Assembly: GCF_945915435.1 (NCBI RefSeq)
Contig: NZ_CAMEFG010000016.1
Location: 1 to 64,000, forward strand
DNA length: 64,000 bases
DNA from: an uncultured Paracoccus sp.
Lineage (GTDB): Bacteria > Pseudomonadota > Alphaproteobacteria > Rhodobacterales > Rhodobacteraceae
Reading direction: 5' to 3'
Shown: positions 42,441 to 52,833 of the stretch, one piece after another
Numbering within the stretch: the first letter of the stretch is position 1
Layout of the letters: every line of letters begins with the position of its first letter
The notes under the pieces: generated by a model
Seen by the model: the letters and a program-made list of their open reading frames with translations, nothing else
What the model was told of the DNA's origin: nothing
Database searches by the model: none
Translations under genes and position numbers: made by a program

Positions 42441-43073
42441 TCATTTCGTCCCGAACAGCCGGTCGCCCGCATCGCCCAGACCGGGCAGGATATAGCCGTG
42501 GTCGTCCAGCCCCTGATCCAGCGCGGCGGTGACGATGGGCACATCGGGATGGGCTTCGCGCATCCGCGCCACCCCTTCGGGGGCGGCCAGCAGGCACAGG
42601 AAGCGGATATTGCGCGCGCCTTCCTGCTTCAGCAGGTCGATCGCCGCGACGGTCGAGTTCCCGGTCGCCAGCATCGGATCGACCACGATCGTCATGCGCG
42701 CGTCCAACTGATTGGGAACCTTGGCATAATATTGCACGGGCCGCAGCGTTTCGGGGTCGCGATACAGCCCGACAAAGCCCACGCGGGCCGCCGGGATCAG
42801 TTCCAGGATCCCGTCCATCAGCCCGTTTCCCGCCCGCAGGATCGAGATCAGCGCCAGCTTCTTGCCTTCCAGCGTCGGGGCCTCCATCTGCTGCATGGGC
42901 GTCTCGACGGTGGTGGTGGTCAGGTCCAGTTCGCGCGTGATCTCATAGGCCAGAAGCAGGCTGATTTCGCGTAAGAGCCTGCGAAATCCCCCGGTCGAGG
43001 TGTTCTTGTCGCGCATGATCGTCAGCTTGTGCTGGACAAGCGGATGATTCACGACGGTCAGATGCGGGGTCAT
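42441..43073 (-). CDS. upp: Uracil phosphoribosyltransferase
   Basis: Salvage enzyme of 210 aa making UMP from uracil and PRPP. Seen: [57 protein letters not shown], the PRPP loop [20 protein letters not shown] and the C-terminal [12 protein letters not shown] that binds uracil. Its ATG overlaps the add stop (ATGA). Last gene of the nucleoside salvage operon. Confidence 0.95.
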   Translation of the reverse strand: MTPHLTVVNHPLVQHKLTIMRDKNTSTGGFRRLLREISLLLAYEITRELDLTTTTVETPMQQMEAPTLEGKKLALISILRAGNGLMDGILELIPAARVGFVGLYRDPETLRPVQYYAKVPNQLDARMTIVVDPMLATGNSTVAAIDLLKQEGARNIRFLCLLAAPEGVARMREAHPDVPIVTAALDQGLDDHGYILPGLGDAGDRLFGTK

Positions 43074-44029
43074 GTCAGTTCCTTTCGCAGGTGTTCCTTG
43101 ACCTCTTCCTTACAGAAAGCCGCGTCGATCGCCCACTGGTTCATCTGCGTGAATTCGGCCTCGGCCCAGCCGAAGGCATCGGCAAGCCCCTGATATTCGC
43201 GGCGCAGGTCGGTGCGAAAAAACGGCGGATCGTCGGTCGAGACGGTGACGCGCACCCCCGCATCGGCCAGTTGCGCAATGGGGTGGGCGCGCAGGTCGCG
43301 GCAAAGCCCAAGCGCCACGTTCGAGCCGGGGCAGCATTCCAGCGTGATCCCCGATTCGGCCAGGTGGCGGACCAGCGCGGGATCCTCGACCGCGCGGATG
43401 CCGTGGCCGATGCGGGTGACGCCCAGCGACAGCGCCTCGCGGATCGAGGACGGGCCACCCCATTCCCCGGCGTGGCAGGTCAGGCCCAGCCCCGCCTCGC
43501 GCGCGCAATCGAAGGCCCAGGCGAAATCGCGGGCGGGGGCGGCGGTCTCGGCCCCTGCCATGCCAAAGCCCGCGACCCAATCCCCCGCCGTTTCCGCTGC
43601 GCAGATCGCGGCCTTCTTCGACTGCGCGGGGTCCAGATGGCGCAGCGCGGTCAGGATCGCCGAACTGCCGATCCCTTGCGCGCGCATGTCGCGGGCGACC
43701 TCCTCCATCGCGGCAAGATGATCGCGCCAGGCGGGCAGATCGCCGCCCCCGCAAAAATCGGGCGAGACGAAAAGCTCGACATGGATCGCGCCGTTTTCCG
43801 CGCATTCCTCCAGCACCACGCGCAGCAGCCGGGCATAGTCGCGCGGGCCTTGCAGGGTTGCGCTGACGGCGTCGTAGACCCGCAGGAAGTCGCGGAATCC
43901 GTCAAAACGGTAATTGCCGCCTTCATCGAAGATCGCGGGCAAGGCATGGCTCTTTTCGGCGGCCAAGCCGCGAATGAAGGCGGGCGGGGCCGCGCCTTCC
44001 AGATGCAGGTGCAATTCGATCTTCTTCAT
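43070..44029 (-). CDS. add: Adenosine deaminase family protein
   Basis: Zinc amidohydrolase of 319 aa: N-terminal [11 protein letters not shown] (zinc His-x-His), [10 protein letters not shown] (His and Glu), RIGHGIRA and VSTDDPPFF (zinc Asp). It deaminates adenosine to inosine; some relatives act on adenine or cytokinin-like compounds. The start is MKKIEL (44029) after GGAGAG, overlapping the deoB stop. Lies between deoB and upp. Confidence 0.9.
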   Translation of the reverse strand: MKKIELHLHLEGAAPPAFIRGLAAEKSHALPAIFDEGGNYRFDGFRDFLRVYDAVSATLQGPRDYARLLRVVLEECAENGAIHVELFVSPDFCGGGDLPAWRDHLAAMEEVARDMRAQGIGSSAILTALRHLDPAQSKKAAICAAETAGDWVAGFGMAGAETAAPARDFAWAFDCAREAGLGLTCHAGEWGGPSSIREALSLGVTRIGHGIRAVEDPALVRHLAESGITLECCPGSNVALGLCRDLRAHPIAQLADAGVRVTVSTDDPPFFRTDLRREYQGLADAFGWAEAEFTQMNQWAIDAAFCKEEVKEHLRKELT

Positions 44030-45213
44030 CTCTCCTCCAGAAACGAGCGTCCGGCATCGGGCGGGGGCAGGCCCAAATGGGCCAGGACCGAGGCCCCCAC
44101 ATCCGCGAAACCCACCTTGCCGATGGCGCGCGACCCGACGCCCCAACCCAGCACCGGCACGCATTCGCGGGTGTGATCGGTGCCGTGCCAGGTGGGGTCG
44201 TTGCCGTGATCGGCGGTGAACAGCGCCAGGTCGCCGGGCCGCAGCCGCGCCAGAAACTGTCCGGCCACGGTGTCGAACCATTCCAGCGCGCTGCCATAGC
44301 CCAGGGCGTCGCGGCGGTGGCCATACAGGCTGTCGAACTCGACGAAATTGGCAAAGACCAGCGCGCCGTCCCCCGCCTGGTCGGCCAGCCGCAGCAAGTG
44401 ACCGGCAAGTTCGGCGTCCGTGGCCCCCTTGTGCAGCCGCCCGACCCCGCGATGCGAAAAGATATCGCCGATCTTGCCCAGCGCGTGGGTCTCGCGCCCG
44501 GCCTTCCGCGCAATGTCCAGGATGGTGCGGCCCGGCACCGGCAGGGCGTAATCGCGGCGGTTGCCGGTCCGCGCGAAACCGCCCGGCTGGCCAAGGAAGG
44601 GCCGCGCGATGACCCGGCCTACCCGCATCGGATGGACCAGCGCGGCGACGCCCTCGCACAGGCGATACAGCCGGTCGAGACCGAAGGCTTCCTCATGCGC
44701 GGCGATCTGCAACACGCTGTCGGCCGAGGTGTAGCAGATCGGCCAGCCGCTGGTCAGATGCGCCTCGCCCAGCCTTGCGACGATCTCGGTCCCCGAGGCA
44801 TGGCAGTCGCCCAGGATGCCCTCGGTCTCGGCCAGTTCCGCGATGGCGCGCCCAAGGGTTTGGGGAAAGGCCGGGCTGCCCTTGGGGAAATAATGCCAGT
44901 CCCACGGCACGGACACGCCCGCCAGTTCCCAATGCCCCGAGGGCGTGTCCTTCCCCTTCGAGCTTTCGACGCCCACGCCCCACAGCCCAAGCGGCGCCTG
45001 CCCCAGCCCCGGCGCGTCTTCCCCCGAGGCCAGCCGCACCGCCGCCCCCAGCCCCAGGCGGTCGAGGTTGGGCATATGCAGCCCGCGCGCCTGCGCGATA
45101 TGGGCAATGGTATTGGCGCCCGTGTCGGGCAGGCCATCGTTGAAATAGGCGCCGGCATCGGGCGCGCCACCGATGCCCACGCTGTCCATCACCACCAGGA
45201 AGGCCCGGCTCAT
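44026..45213 (-). CDS. deoB: Phosphopentomutase
   Basis: Alkaline-phosphatase-superfamily enzyme of 395 aa interconverting ribose (or deoxyribose) 1-phosphate and 5-phosphate. Seen: RAFLVVMDSVGIGGAPDA (metal Asp), DTGANTIAHIA (catalytic Thr), KDTPSGHWELAG, FVEFDSLYGHRRD and ADHGNDPTWHGTDHTRE. The start is MSRAFLVV (45213). It overlaps a 56-codon ORF upstream and the add gene downstream by ATGA, so translation is coupled along the salvage operon. Confidence 0.93.
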   Translation of the reverse strand: MSRAFLVVMDSVGIGGAPDAGAYFNDGLPDTGANTIAHIAQARGLHMPNLDRLGLGAAVRLASGEDAPGLGQAPLGLWGVGVESSKGKDTPSGHWELAGVSVPWDWHYFPKGSPAFPQTLGRAIAELAETEGILGDCHASGTEIVARLGEAHLTSGWPICYTSADSVLQIAAHEEAFGLDRLYRLCEGVAALVHPMRVGRVIARPFLGQPGGFARTGNRRDYALPVPGRTILDIARKAGRETHALGKIGDIFSHRGVGRLHKGATDAELAGHLLRLADQAGDGALVFANFVEFDSLYGHRRDALGYGSALEWFDTVAGQFLARLRPGDLALFTADHGNDPTWHGTDHTRECVPVLGWGVGSRAIGKVGFADVGASVLAHLGLPPPDAGRSFLEER

Positions 45214-45380
45214 GCCGCCGGCCTTTCCAGGCCCCGCGGCCGGACGGCGGCCACCGCGCCCGAGGCGCAAGCCTCGCTGGCCCGCGCCGGGTCGATCCCG
45301 GCACGGGGCAGGGCCCCGCCCGGAAGAACCGGCGCCAGACCACGCGCGGGGCAGCGACCCAGGGGGCGGGAATCAACCAT
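45210..45380 (-). other. 56-codon ORF coupled between cdd and deoB, possible gene remnant
   Basis: An open frame starts with ATG eight bases inside the end of cdd (MVDSRPLGRC...) and ends in a TGA overlapping the deoB ATG (...LERPAA). It is absent from the ORF track. The 56 residues match nothing I recognise. Many relatives have deoA (thymidine phosphorylase) between cdd and deoB, so this may be a remnant of such a gene that keeps translational coupling; that is only a guess. Confidence 0.35.
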
Positions 45381-45771
45381 CGCGGCGCATGAGGTGATCG
45401 GTCCCGAAACGGCCCGGCAGCAATTCGCCGATCGTCGTCCGCAAGGTCGCGCCGGACAGGGTGGCCAGCAGGATCGGGGTTTCCGGCCCGCCGAATTCCG
45501 CCAGCTTCTGGCGGCAACCCCCGCATGGGGGCACGGGCGCAGGGCCGCCGGCCATCACGCAGACCTCGACCAGCTCCGTCTCGCCCGCCGCGATCATGGC
45601 GGCGATGGCACCCGCCTCGGCACAGGTGCCTTCGGGATAGGCCACGTTCTCGACATTGCAGCCGCGATAGATCGCACCCGACGCGCCGCGCACCGCCGCA
45701 CCGACCTTGAAACGCGAATAGGGCGCATAGGCATTTTCGCGAACCTCGCGGGCTGCTAACATGATGTTCAT
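45373..45771 (-). CDS. cdd: Cytidine deaminase
   Basis: Zinc enzyme of 132 aa converting cytidine and deoxycytidine to the uridine forms. Seen: NAYAPYSRFKVGAAV, CNVENVAYPEGTCAEAGAI (zinc Cys and catalytic Glu) and VPPCGGCRQKLAEF (two zinc cysteines). The start MNIMLAARE (45771) follows GAGG by five bases. First gene of the salvage operon; divergent from maeB. Confidence 0.93.
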   Translation of the reverse strand: MNIMLAAREVRENAYAPYSRFKVGAAVRGASGAIYRGCNVENVAYPEGTCAEAGAIAAMIAAGETELVEVCVMAGGPAPVPPCGGCRQKLAEFGGPETPILLATLSGATLRTTIGELLPGRFGTDHLMRRDG

Positions 45772-45893
45772 CTTTACCTCATAGGCTTGGGGGCAAATCT
45801 GCGCGCGACGGAAAAATCTTGCAAGCGTCACCCGGCTCTGTTCGTCGCGGAAAAAATAGTTTAACGATGAACCATCTTTTTGGAGGGGCAGAA

Positions 45894-48173
45894 ATGGAAG
45901 AACGCAGACAGGATAGCGCCAGGCAGGCCGCATTGGATTATCACGAATTTCCTCGCCCCGGAAAGCTGGAGATCCGGGCGACCAAGCCGCTTGCCAACGG
46001 GCGCGACCTGTCGCGCGCCTATTCGCCGGGCGTGGCCGAGGCCTGCCTGGAAATCCAGGCCGATCCCCATGACGCGGCGCGCTATACCGCGCGCGGCAAC
46101 CTGGTCGCCGTGGTCTCGAACGGCACGGCGGTGCTGGGGCTGGGCAATATCGGTGCGCTGGCCAGCAAACCGGTCATGGAAGGCAAGGCGGTCCTGTTCA
46201 AGAAATTCGCCGATATCGACTGTTTCGATATCGAGGTGAACGAAACCGACCCCGAGAAACTGGCCGATATCGTCTGTGCGCTGGAACCCACCTTCGGCGC
46301 GATCAACCTTGAAGACATCAAGGCGCCCGACTGCTTCATCGTGGAAAAGCTGTGCCGCGAACGCATGAACATTCCCGTCTTCCACGACGACCAGCACGGC
46401 ACCGCTATCGTCGTGGGGGCCGCCGCGACCAATGCGCTGCATGTCTCGGGGCGGCGGTTCGAGGATATCAAGGTCGTCTCGACCGGCGGCGGCGCGGCAG
46501 GCATCGCCTGCCTGAACATGCTGCTGAAGCTGGGGGTCCGGCGCGAAAACGTCTGGCTTTGCGATATCGAGGGGCTGGTCCACGAAGGCCGCGAGGCGCA
46601 GATGACTCCGCAAAAGGCCGAATATGCACAGAAGAGCGATCTGCGCACGCTGGATCAGGTGATCGAGGGCGCGGACCTGTTCCTGGGCCTGTCGGGTCCC
46701 AATGTGCTGACGCCCCAGATGGTTTCGCGCATGAAGCCGCAGCCGATCATCTTCGCGCTGGCCAACCCGACGCCGGAAATCCTGCCCGACGACGCGCGCG
46801 CCGTGGCGCCCGATGCGATCATCGCCACGGGCCGGTCGGATTTTCCCAACCAGGTCAACAACGTGCTGTGCTTCCCCTTCATCTTCCGGGGTGCGCTGGA
46901 CGTGGGTGCGACCACGATCAACGACGAAATGCAGATCGCCTGCATCCAGGCCATCGCCCAGCTTGCCCGCGCCACCACCAGCGCAGAAGCCGCCGCCGCC
47001 TATCAGGGTGAGCGGCTCACCTTCGGGCCGGACTACCTGATTCCCAAGCCCTTCGATCCCCGCCTGATCGGCACCGTCGCCTCGGCCGTGGCGCGCGCCG
47101 CAATCGAGACCGGCGTGGCCGCCCGCCCGCTGGACGACCTGGCGGCCTACAAGCAGAAGCTGGACGGCTCGGTTTTCCGCTCGGCCCTGATCATGCGTCC
47201 GGTCTTCGAGGCCGCCGCCACCGCCAAGCGCCGCATCGTCTTTGCCGAGGGCGAGGATGAGCGCGTGTTGCGCGCCGCCAATGCGATGATCGAGGAAACG
47301 ACCGATGTTCCGATCCTCATCGGCCGCCCCGAGGTGATCGAGCGCCGCGCCGAACGCGCCGGCCTGCCGATCCGTCCCAATGTCGATTTCCAGATCGTGA
47401 ACCCCGAAAACGATCCCCGCTATCGCGATTACTGGGGCACCTATCACGAGTTGATGGCCCGGCAGGGCGTCACCCCCGACATCGCCCGCGCGATCATGCG
47501 CACCAACACCACCGCCATCGGCGCGGTCATGGTCCATCGCGGCGAAGCGGACAGCATGATCTGCGGCACCTTCGGCCAGTTTTCCTGGCATCTGAACTAT
47601 GTCCGCCAGATCCTTGCCCGCGACGGCCTGCGCCCCGTGGGCGCGCTGTCGCTGATGATCCTGGAAGACGGGCCGTTGTTCGTCGCCGATACGCAGGTCA
47701 ACCACCACCCCACCCCCGAGCAGGTAGCCGAAGCCGCCATCGGCGCCGCCCGGCATGTCCGCCGTTTCGGCGTCACCCCCAAGGTCGCCCTGTGCAGCCA
47801 TTCCCAATTCGGCAACCTGCAAACGGATTCCGGCAACCGCATGCGCGCCGCGATGGAGATCCTGCACAAGCGCGGCGCAGATTTCATCTTCGACGGCGAG
47901 ATGCATGTCGATTCGGCGCTGGACCCTGCCATTCGCGAACGGCTGATGCCGAATTCCCGTATCGAGGGCGCGGCGAACGTGCTGGTCTTTTCGGGGACCG
48001 ACTCGGCCTCGGGCGTGCGCAACGCGCTCAAGCTCAAGGCCAAGGGGCTTGAGGTCGGGCCGATCCTGATGGGCATGGGCAACCGCGTGCATATCGTCAC
48101 CCCCTCGATCACCGCGCGCGGCCTTCTGAACATGAGCGCGATCGCAGGCACCCCGGTCGGACATTACCAGTAA
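45894..48173 (+). CDS. maeB: NADP-dependent malic enzyme with C-terminal phosphotransacetylase domain
   Basis: Large malic enzyme of 759 aa making pyruvate from malate. The N-terminal catalytic part shows [25 protein letters not shown]-like [27 protein letters not shown] (nucleotide) and [11 protein letters not shown]. The C-terminal part from about residue 430 resembles phosphate acetyltransferase ([16 protein letters not shown]...[16 protein letters not shown]) and usually has a regulatory role. The start is MEERRQD (45894) after GGAGGGG; the earlier ATG codons lack a site. A long hairpin follows the stop. Confidence 0.93.
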   Translation: MEERRQDSARQAALDYHEFPRPGKLEIRATKPLANGRDLSRAYSPGVAEACLEIQADPHDAARYTARGNLVAVVSNGTAVLGLGNIGALASKPVMEGKAVLFKKFADIDCFDIEVNETDPEKLADIVCALEPTFGAINLEDIKAPDCFIVEKLCRERMNIPVFHDDQHGTAIVVGAAATNALHVSGRRFEDIKVVSTGGGAAGIACLNMLLKLGVRRENVWLCDIEGLVHEGREAQMTPQKAEYAQKSDLRTLDQVIEGADLFLGLSGPNVLTPQMVSRMKPQPIIFALANPTPEILPDDARAVAPDAIIATGRSDFPNQVNNVLCFPFIFRGALDVGATTINDEMQIACIQAIAQLARATTSAEAAAAYQGERLTFGPDYLIPKPFDPRLIGTVASAVARAAIETGVAARPLDDLAAYKQKLDGSVFRSALIMRPVFEAAATAKRRIVFAEGEDERVLRAANAMIEETTDVPILIGRPEVIERRAERAGLPIRPNVDFQIVNPENDPRYRDYWGTYHELMARQGVTPDIARAIMRTNTTAIGAVMVHRGEADSMICGTFGQFSWHLNYVRQILARDGLRPVGALSLMILEDGPLFVADTQVNHHPTPEQVAEAAIGAARHVRRFGVTPKVALCSHSQFGNLQTDSGNRMRAAMEILHKRGADFIFDGEMHVDSALDPAIRERLMPNSRIEGAANVLVFSGTDSASGVRNALKLKAKGLEVGPILMGMGNRVHIVTPSITARGLLNMSAIAGTPVGHYQ

Positions 48174-48199
48174 GCCCCTGCGAAAGCGGTCCGGCTACA

Positions 48200-48233
48200 G
48201 CATCGCGCCGATTTCCACGAATCGGTGCGATGC
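48200..48233. terminator. Long hairpin downstream of maeB
   Basis: GCATCGCGCCGATT-TCCACG-AATCGGTGCGATGC forms a 14-pair stem with one G-T wobble, 27 bases after the maeB stop. No T tract follows. It may slow transcription or protect the mRNA end; intrinsic termination is uncertain. Confidence 0.45.
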
Positions 48234-48358
48234 GCCGCCTCCCCATGACATAGCGCAAAGACCGGCGGTTTTCCGGCCCCTATCCTGACCTCTGCGCAGT
48301 ATTGTTGCGTGAACCAAGGTTCTCGCGTAACAAGCTGTCATTGAGTGAGGAGGATCAC

Positions 48359-50251
48359 TTGGGTTATACCGACGTTTACGAAAGCTGGAAGGCCGATCCC
48401 GAAGGTTTCTGGATGGCTGCCGCTCAGGGCATCGACTGGGTGCGCCCGCCTTCCAAGGCGCTTTTCGACGAAAAGGCGCCGATCTACGAATGGTTCTCGG
48501 ACGGGCTGGTCAACACCTGCTGGAACGCGGTGGACCGCCATGTCGAGGCAGGCCGGGGCGACCAGCTTGCCCTGATCCACGACAGCCCCGTCACCCGCTC
48601 GACCAAGGGGCTGACCTATGGCGAATTGCGCGACCGGGTGGCCAGCCTGGCGGGCGCGCTGCGCGCCAAGGGCATCGAAAAGGGCGACCGCGTGATCATC
48701 TACATGCCGATGATCCCCGAGGCGGTCGAGGCGATGCTGGCCTGCGCGCGCATCGGCGCGATCCATTCGGTCGTCTTCGGCGGTTTCGCCGCGAATGAAC
48801 TGGCCGTGCGCATCGACGATTGCACCCCCAAGGCGATCATCGCCGCCTCTTGCGGGATCGAGCCGGGGCGCATCGTCCATTACAAGCCGCTCCTGGACCG
48901 CGCATTGGAACAAGCCAGCCACCAGCCCGATTTCTGCGTGATCTTCCAGCGCGAGCAAGAGGTCTGCAAGCTGACCCCCGGACGCGACGTCGCCTGGCAC
49001 AGCTTCCAATACGGGGTCGAGCCTGCCGAATGCGTCCCGGTCGAGGGCAACCACCCCGCCTATATCCTCTATACCTCGGGCACGACCGGCCAGCCCAAGG
49101 GCGTCGTGCGCCATACCGCGGGCCACCTCGTCGCGCTGAACTGGACGATGCCCAACATCTACGGCATCCAGCCCGGCGACGTGTTCTGGGCGGCCTCGGA
49201 CGTGGGCTGGGTCGTGGGGCACAGTTATATCTGCTACGGCCCGCTGATCTCGGGCGCGACCAGCATCGTCTTCGAGGGCAAGCCCGTCGGCACGCCCGAC
49301 GCCGGCACCTTCTGGCGCGTGATCCAGAACCACAAGGTGAAAAGCTTCTTCACCGCCCCCACCGCCATCCGCGCCGTCAAACGCGAGGACCCGGACGGGG
49401 AACTGATCGGCGATTACAACCTGCGCGGCCTGCAAGCCGTCTTCCTGGCGGGCGAGCGCGCCGATCCCGACACGATCCAGTGGCTCGAGGACAAGCTGGG
49501 CCTGCCCGTCATCGACCATTGGTGGCAGACGGAAACCGGCTGGGCCATCGCCGCCAACCCCTTCGGCATCGGCACCCTGCCGGTCAAGAGGGGCAGCCCC
49601 GCCAAGCCGATGCCCGGCTATGACGTGCATGTGCTGGACGAGGCGGGCCACCCGGTTCCCCCCGGAACGCTGGGCGCCATCGCGATCAGGCTGCCCCTGC
49701 CGCCGGGCACGCTGCCGACGCTGTGGAACGCCGAGCCGCGATTCCTCAAATCCTACCTCGACCACTTCCCCGGCTATTACGAAACCGGCGACGCGGGCTA
49801 TATCGACGAGGACGGCTATCTCTACATCATGGCGCGCACCGACGACGTCATCAACGTCGCGGGCCACCGCCTGTCCACCGGCGCGATGGAGGAAGTGCTG
49901 TCCAGCCATCCCGACGTCGCCGAATGCGCGGTGATCGGGGTTGCGGACAAGTTGAAGGGGCAGATGCCGCTGGGTTTCCTCTGCCTCAGGAAAGGGGCGG
50001 CGAACCCGCCCGAAACCGTCGTCAGCGAGGTCGTCGCCCTGGTGCGCGAGCGGATCGGCCCGGTCGCGGCCTTCAAGTCGGCCTGCGTCGTGGATCGCCT
50101 GCCCAAGACCCGCTCGGGCAAGATCCTGCGCGCAACGATGGCGAAGATCGCCGATGGCGAGGAATACCGCATGCCCGCCACCATCGACGACCCCGCCATC
50201 CTGGACGAAATCCGCGAGGCGCTGAACGATATCGGGCAGGTCCCGAAATAG
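48359..50251 (+). CDS. prpE: Propionyl-CoA synthetase
   Basis: Acyl-adenylating enzyme of 630 aa activating propionate (and probably other short acids) to CoA thioesters. Seen: A3 loop YILYTSGTTGQPKGV, WWQTETGWAI, YETGDAGYID, ARTDDVINVAGHRLSTGAMEE and the C-terminal acetylatable lysine context RLPKTRSGKILR. The start is TTG 48359 (GYTDVYESW), preceded by GAGGAGG; the track ATG upstream lacks a site. It belongs with mce in propionyl/methylmalonyl-CoA metabolism. Confidence 0.9.
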   Translation: MGYTDVYESWKADPEGFWMAAAQGIDWVRPPSKALFDEKAPIYEWFSDGLVNTCWNAVDRHVEAGRGDQLALIHDSPVTRSTKGLTYGELRDRVASLAGALRAKGIEKGDRVIIYMPMIPEAVEAMLACARIGAIHSVVFGGFAANELAVRIDDCTPKAIIAASCGIEPGRIVHYKPLLDRALEQASHQPDFCVIFQREQEVCKLTPGRDVAWHSFQYGVEPAECVPVEGNHPAYILYTSGTTGQPKGVVRHTAGHLVALNWTMPNIYGIQPGDVFWAASDVGWVVGHSYICYGPLISGATSIVFEGKPVGTPDAGTFWRVIQNHKVKSFFTAPTAIRAVKREDPDGELIGDYNLRGLQAVFLAGERADPDTIQWLEDKLGLPVIDHWWQTETGWAIAANPFGIGTLPVKRGSPAKPMPGYDVHVLDEAGHPVPPGTLGAIAIRLPLPPGTLPTLWNAEPRFLKSYLDHFPGYYETGDAGYIDEDGYLYIMARTDDVINVAGHRLSTGAMEEVLSSHPDVAECAVIGVADKLKGQMPLGFLCLRKGAANPPETVVSEVVALVRERIGPVAAFKSACVVDRLPKTRSGKILRATMAKIADGEEYRMPATIDDPAILDEIREALNDIGQVPK

Positions 50252-50267
50252 GCCCACGAAAAGGTGC

Positions 50268-50294
50268 AAAAACCCGCAATCCTGCGGGTTTTTT
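50268..50294. terminator. Bidirectional intrinsic terminator after prpE
   Basis: AACCCGCA-ATCC-TGCGGGTT is followed by TTTT on the plus strand and by a T-rich run (TTTTTGC) on the minus strand. It lies between convergent prpE and the M48 peptidase gene and would end both transcripts. Confidence 0.85.
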
Positions 50295-50312
50295 CATTGT
50301 GGTTGGCGTTCG

Positions 50313-51071
50313 CTAGCGGAAACGGCCCGAACGGTAGTCGCCGATCGCCCGCTCGACCTGCCCCATGCGCGAGGCTGTCGAGGGATGAGTGCCCAGGATC
50401 TTGTCGCCCGGATCGGGGATGCGGCGGAAGAACTGCGCGCCGTTGCGCGGATCGAAGCCCGCGTTCAAGGCGATGATCGCACCCAGATAATCGGCCTCCA
50501 GTTCCCACTCCTGCGAATAGTAGCGCGCACCGACCTGCGCGCCCAGGTTCTGCGCGCTCTGGATCGCGATCTCGCTGGCGCCATAGGCTGACGCCAGCCC
50601 GCCCAGGATCACTGCCCCGGCGGTGGCCGCGCTGCTCTTGCGGTTCAGGTGGCCCAGGATGTGATGGCTGGCCTCGTGACCGACGACAAAGGCCAGTTCG
50701 TCGGCGTTACGGGCCTCGTCGATCAGCGACAGGGTAAAGCCCACGATCGGGCGGCCATTGTCGTCCACGGTCTGAAAGGCGTTCGGTTCCAGCCCCGGAC
50801 GGCTGTCGACGATGAACTGGAAATCGCAACTGATCGGACCGCCGCGCCGCTGCATGCATTCACGCTCGACCGCGGGTTCCATGTCGCGGATGACCTGCGC
50901 GAAGGCGCGCGCCTTTTCCGCAGGCCCGCCCGCGATATCCGGCGAAGGCGGCGCAACCACGGGCGGCTGCGCGGGCGAACCGGGCAGCGACGGCATCGGA
51001 CCGGGGCCGACACAGCCCGAAAGCGCCAGCATCACGGCCAAGGCGATACCCGTTGCGCGCATTTTCGCCAT
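50313..51071 (-). CDS. M48-family metalloprotease lipoprotein
   Basis: Periplasmic lipoprotein of 252 aa: signal peptide with lipobox LALSGC, Pro-rich linker, then a zinc peptidase domain with ADELAFVVGHEASHHILGHL (HExxH) and EWELEADYLGAIIALNAGFDP (third zinc ligand Glu). It resembles LoiP/BepA-type proteases that watch over outer-membrane assembly. The start MAKMRATG (51071) follows GAGGG. Substrates unknown. Confidence 0.87.
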   Translation of the reverse strand: MAKMRATGIALAVMLALSGCVGPGPMPSLPGSPAQPPVVAPPSPDIAGGPAEKARAFAQVIRDMEPAVERECMQRRGGPISCDFQFIVDSRPGLEPNAFQTVDDNGRPIVGFTLSLIDEARNADELAFVVGHEASHHILGHLNRKSSAATAGAVILGGLASAYGASEIAIQSAQNLGAQVGARYYSQEWELEADYLGAIIALNAGFDPRNGAQFFRRIPDPGDKILGTHPSTASRMGQVERAIGDYRSGRFR

Positions 51072-51207
51072 CCTGTCATCCCTCGTTACATCGGGCATCC
51101 GTCCCAAGCGCGCCCATTTATCCGCAAGCCGCCCCGCTCGCCAAGGGTGACGCTTGCAACTTGCCCCGATTTCACGGGAAAGTTTCCAAAACCAGCAGGA
51201 GGAGCGG

Positions 51208-51453
51208 ATGTTCACCATCGAACACGAATTCGACGCCACGATCATCACCCTGATCGACGAGAACGAGCCGAACCAAGGCCCCTTGTCCGAGGACATCACC
51301 ATCCTGACCTTCGACGACCGCGTGATCGTGGAGCAGGCCGACGCCGATGGCCAGGGCGTGTCGCGGGTCGTCTTCAGCATGGTCCAGTTGAACGAATTGC
51401 GCGCCGCCCTGAACCTGCCCGAAGGCAACTATCGCCTGCAACGCGACGGCTAG
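51208..51453 (+). CDS. Conserved hypothetical protein
   Basis: Small acidic protein of 81 aa (MFTIEHEFDATIITLIDENEP...) with a strong ribosome site (AGGAGGAG). No signal peptide or membrane helix. I do not recognise a family, but codon usage and the good start argue for a real gene. Its stop codon shares the CTAG with the convergent DUF167 gene's stop. Confidence 0.7.
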   Translation: MFTIEHEFDATIITLIDENEPNQGPLSEDITILTFDDRVIVEQADADGQGVSRVVFSMVQLNELRAALNLPEGNYRLQRDG

Positions 51454-51698
51454 TCGATCTGGAACAGCTTGTCGCGCCCGCTGGCACCGCGCAGCAGCGT
51501 CAGCCGCGACTTGGCGATGCCAAGCGCCTTGGACAGGTGGCGCTGGACCTCGGCATTGGCCTTGCCGCCCTCGGGGACGGTGGTCACCATCACCCGCACC
51601 AGATCGCCGTCCAGCATCACGGCATTGCGCGAGGCGCGGGGTGTCACGCGAACCGAAAGGCGGCGGCCGGGTTGTGCAAGGTGCGAAAGATCGGTCAT
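51450..51698 (-). CDS. DUF167 (YggU) family protein
   Basis: Cytoplasmic protein of 82 aa: RRLSVRVTPRASRNAV, VRVMVTTVPEGGKANAEVQRHLSKALGIAKSRLTLLRGASGRDKLF, the typical DUF167 pattern. Function unknown despite known folds. The start MTDLSHLA (51698) is preferred over the track's earlier one. Confidence 0.85.
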   Translation of the reverse strand: MTDLSHLAQPGRRLSVRVTPRASRNAVMLDGDLVRVMVTTVPEGGKANAEVQRHLSKALGIAKSRLTLLRGASGRDKLFQID

Positions 51699-51732
51699 GC
51701 TTCCTGCAAACACATGACGAGGCGGAAAATCA

Positions 51733-52830
51733 ATGCAAAAGCCCACGGGTTTCTTCCATGATGAACGCTGCATGTGGCACGGGGGCGGCGATTACGTCCT
51801 GACCGTGCCGGCCGGCGGCTTGGTCCAGCCCGGCAGCGGCCTGCCCGAAAGCCCCGAGACCAAGCGGCGGCTGGTCAACCTGTTGCGGGTGACCGGGCTG
51901 ATGACACAGTTGCAGGAACGCACGGCCCCCGCCGCCACCCGGCAGGACCTGCTGCGCGTCCACCCGGCCAGCTATCTGGATGCGTTCAAGACCATGTCCG
52001 ACGGCATGGGCGGGGACCTGGGCCTGCGCGCGCCCTTCCTGAAGGGCGGATACGAGATCGCAGCCCTTTCGGCGGGGCTTGCGCAGGCGGCGCTGGCCGA
52101 GGTGCTGACCGGCAGGGCGCGGAACGCCTATGCGCTCTCGCGTCCGCCCGGCCATCACGCCCTGCCCGACTTTCCCAACGGCTTCTGCCTGCTGGCCAAT
52201 ATCGCCGTCGCCATCCGCTCGGCCCGTGCCGCCGGGCTGGCGCAGCGCGTGGCGGTTCTGGACTGGGACGTTCACCACGGCAACGGGACCGAGGCGATCT
52301 TTCTGGACGACCCCGACGTGCTGACCATCTCGATCCACCAGGACCGCAACTATCCGCTGGATACCGGCGGGGCGGATGTGCGGGGCGCGCAGGCCAGCAA
52401 CATCAACATCCCCCTGCCCCCCGGCGCGGGCCAGCAGACCTATCTTGAGGCGGTCGAGCGGATCGTCCTGCCCTCGCTGCGCCGTTTCGCGCCCGAGGTC
52501 ATCGTCATCGCCTGCGGCTACGACGCCTCGGCGATGGACCCGCTGGGGCGCATGGTGCTGAGCGCGGACAGTTTCGCCCGCATGACCGCGCTGGTGATGG
52601 ATGCCGCAGGCCAGCTTTGCGCGGGGCGGCTGGTCGCCGTCCACGAAGGCGGCTATTCCGAGTTGCACGTCCCCTTCTGCGGCCATGCGGTCGTCCAGGT
52701 GCTGGCAGGTTCCCCAACCCATGCGCCGGACCCGCTGCAAGCAACCATCGACCTGCGCCAGCCGCCGCAGTTCCTTGTCAACCACCTGTCGGCCTACCTG
52801 AAGGAACTGGCCGAATTCTTCGAGGTCTGA
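51733..52830 (+). CDS. Histone deacetylase-family amidohydrolase
   Basis: Zinc amidohydrolase of 365 aa of the class II HDAC/acetylpolyamine amidohydrolase family. Seen: RPPGHHAL (catalytic His pair), GFCLLANIAVA, VLDWDVHHGNGTEAIF (zinc Asp/His), ISIHQDRNYP, GYDASAMDPLG (zinc Asp) and VHEGGYS. Bacterial members remove acyl groups from polyamines or other amines; the substrate here is unknown. Followed closely by a nitroreductase gene. Confidence 0.88.
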   Translation: MQKPTGFFHDERCMWHGGGDYVLTVPAGGLVQPGSGLPESPETKRRLVNLLRVTGLMTQLQERTAPAATRQDLLRVHPASYLDAFKTMSDGMGGDLGLRAPFLKGGYEIAALSAGLAQAALAEVLTGRARNAYALSRPPGHHALPDFPNGFCLLANIAVAIRSARAAGLAQRVAVLDWDVHHGNGTEAIFLDDPDVLTISIHQDRNYPLDTGGADVRGAQASNINIPLPPGAGQQTYLEAVERIVLPSLRRFAPEVIVIACGYDASAMDPLGRMVLSADSFARMTALVMDAAGQLCAGRLVAVHEGGYSELHVPFCGHAVVQVLAGSPTHAPDPLQATIDLRQPPQFLVNHLSAYLKELAEFFEV

Positions 52831-52833
52831 ACG

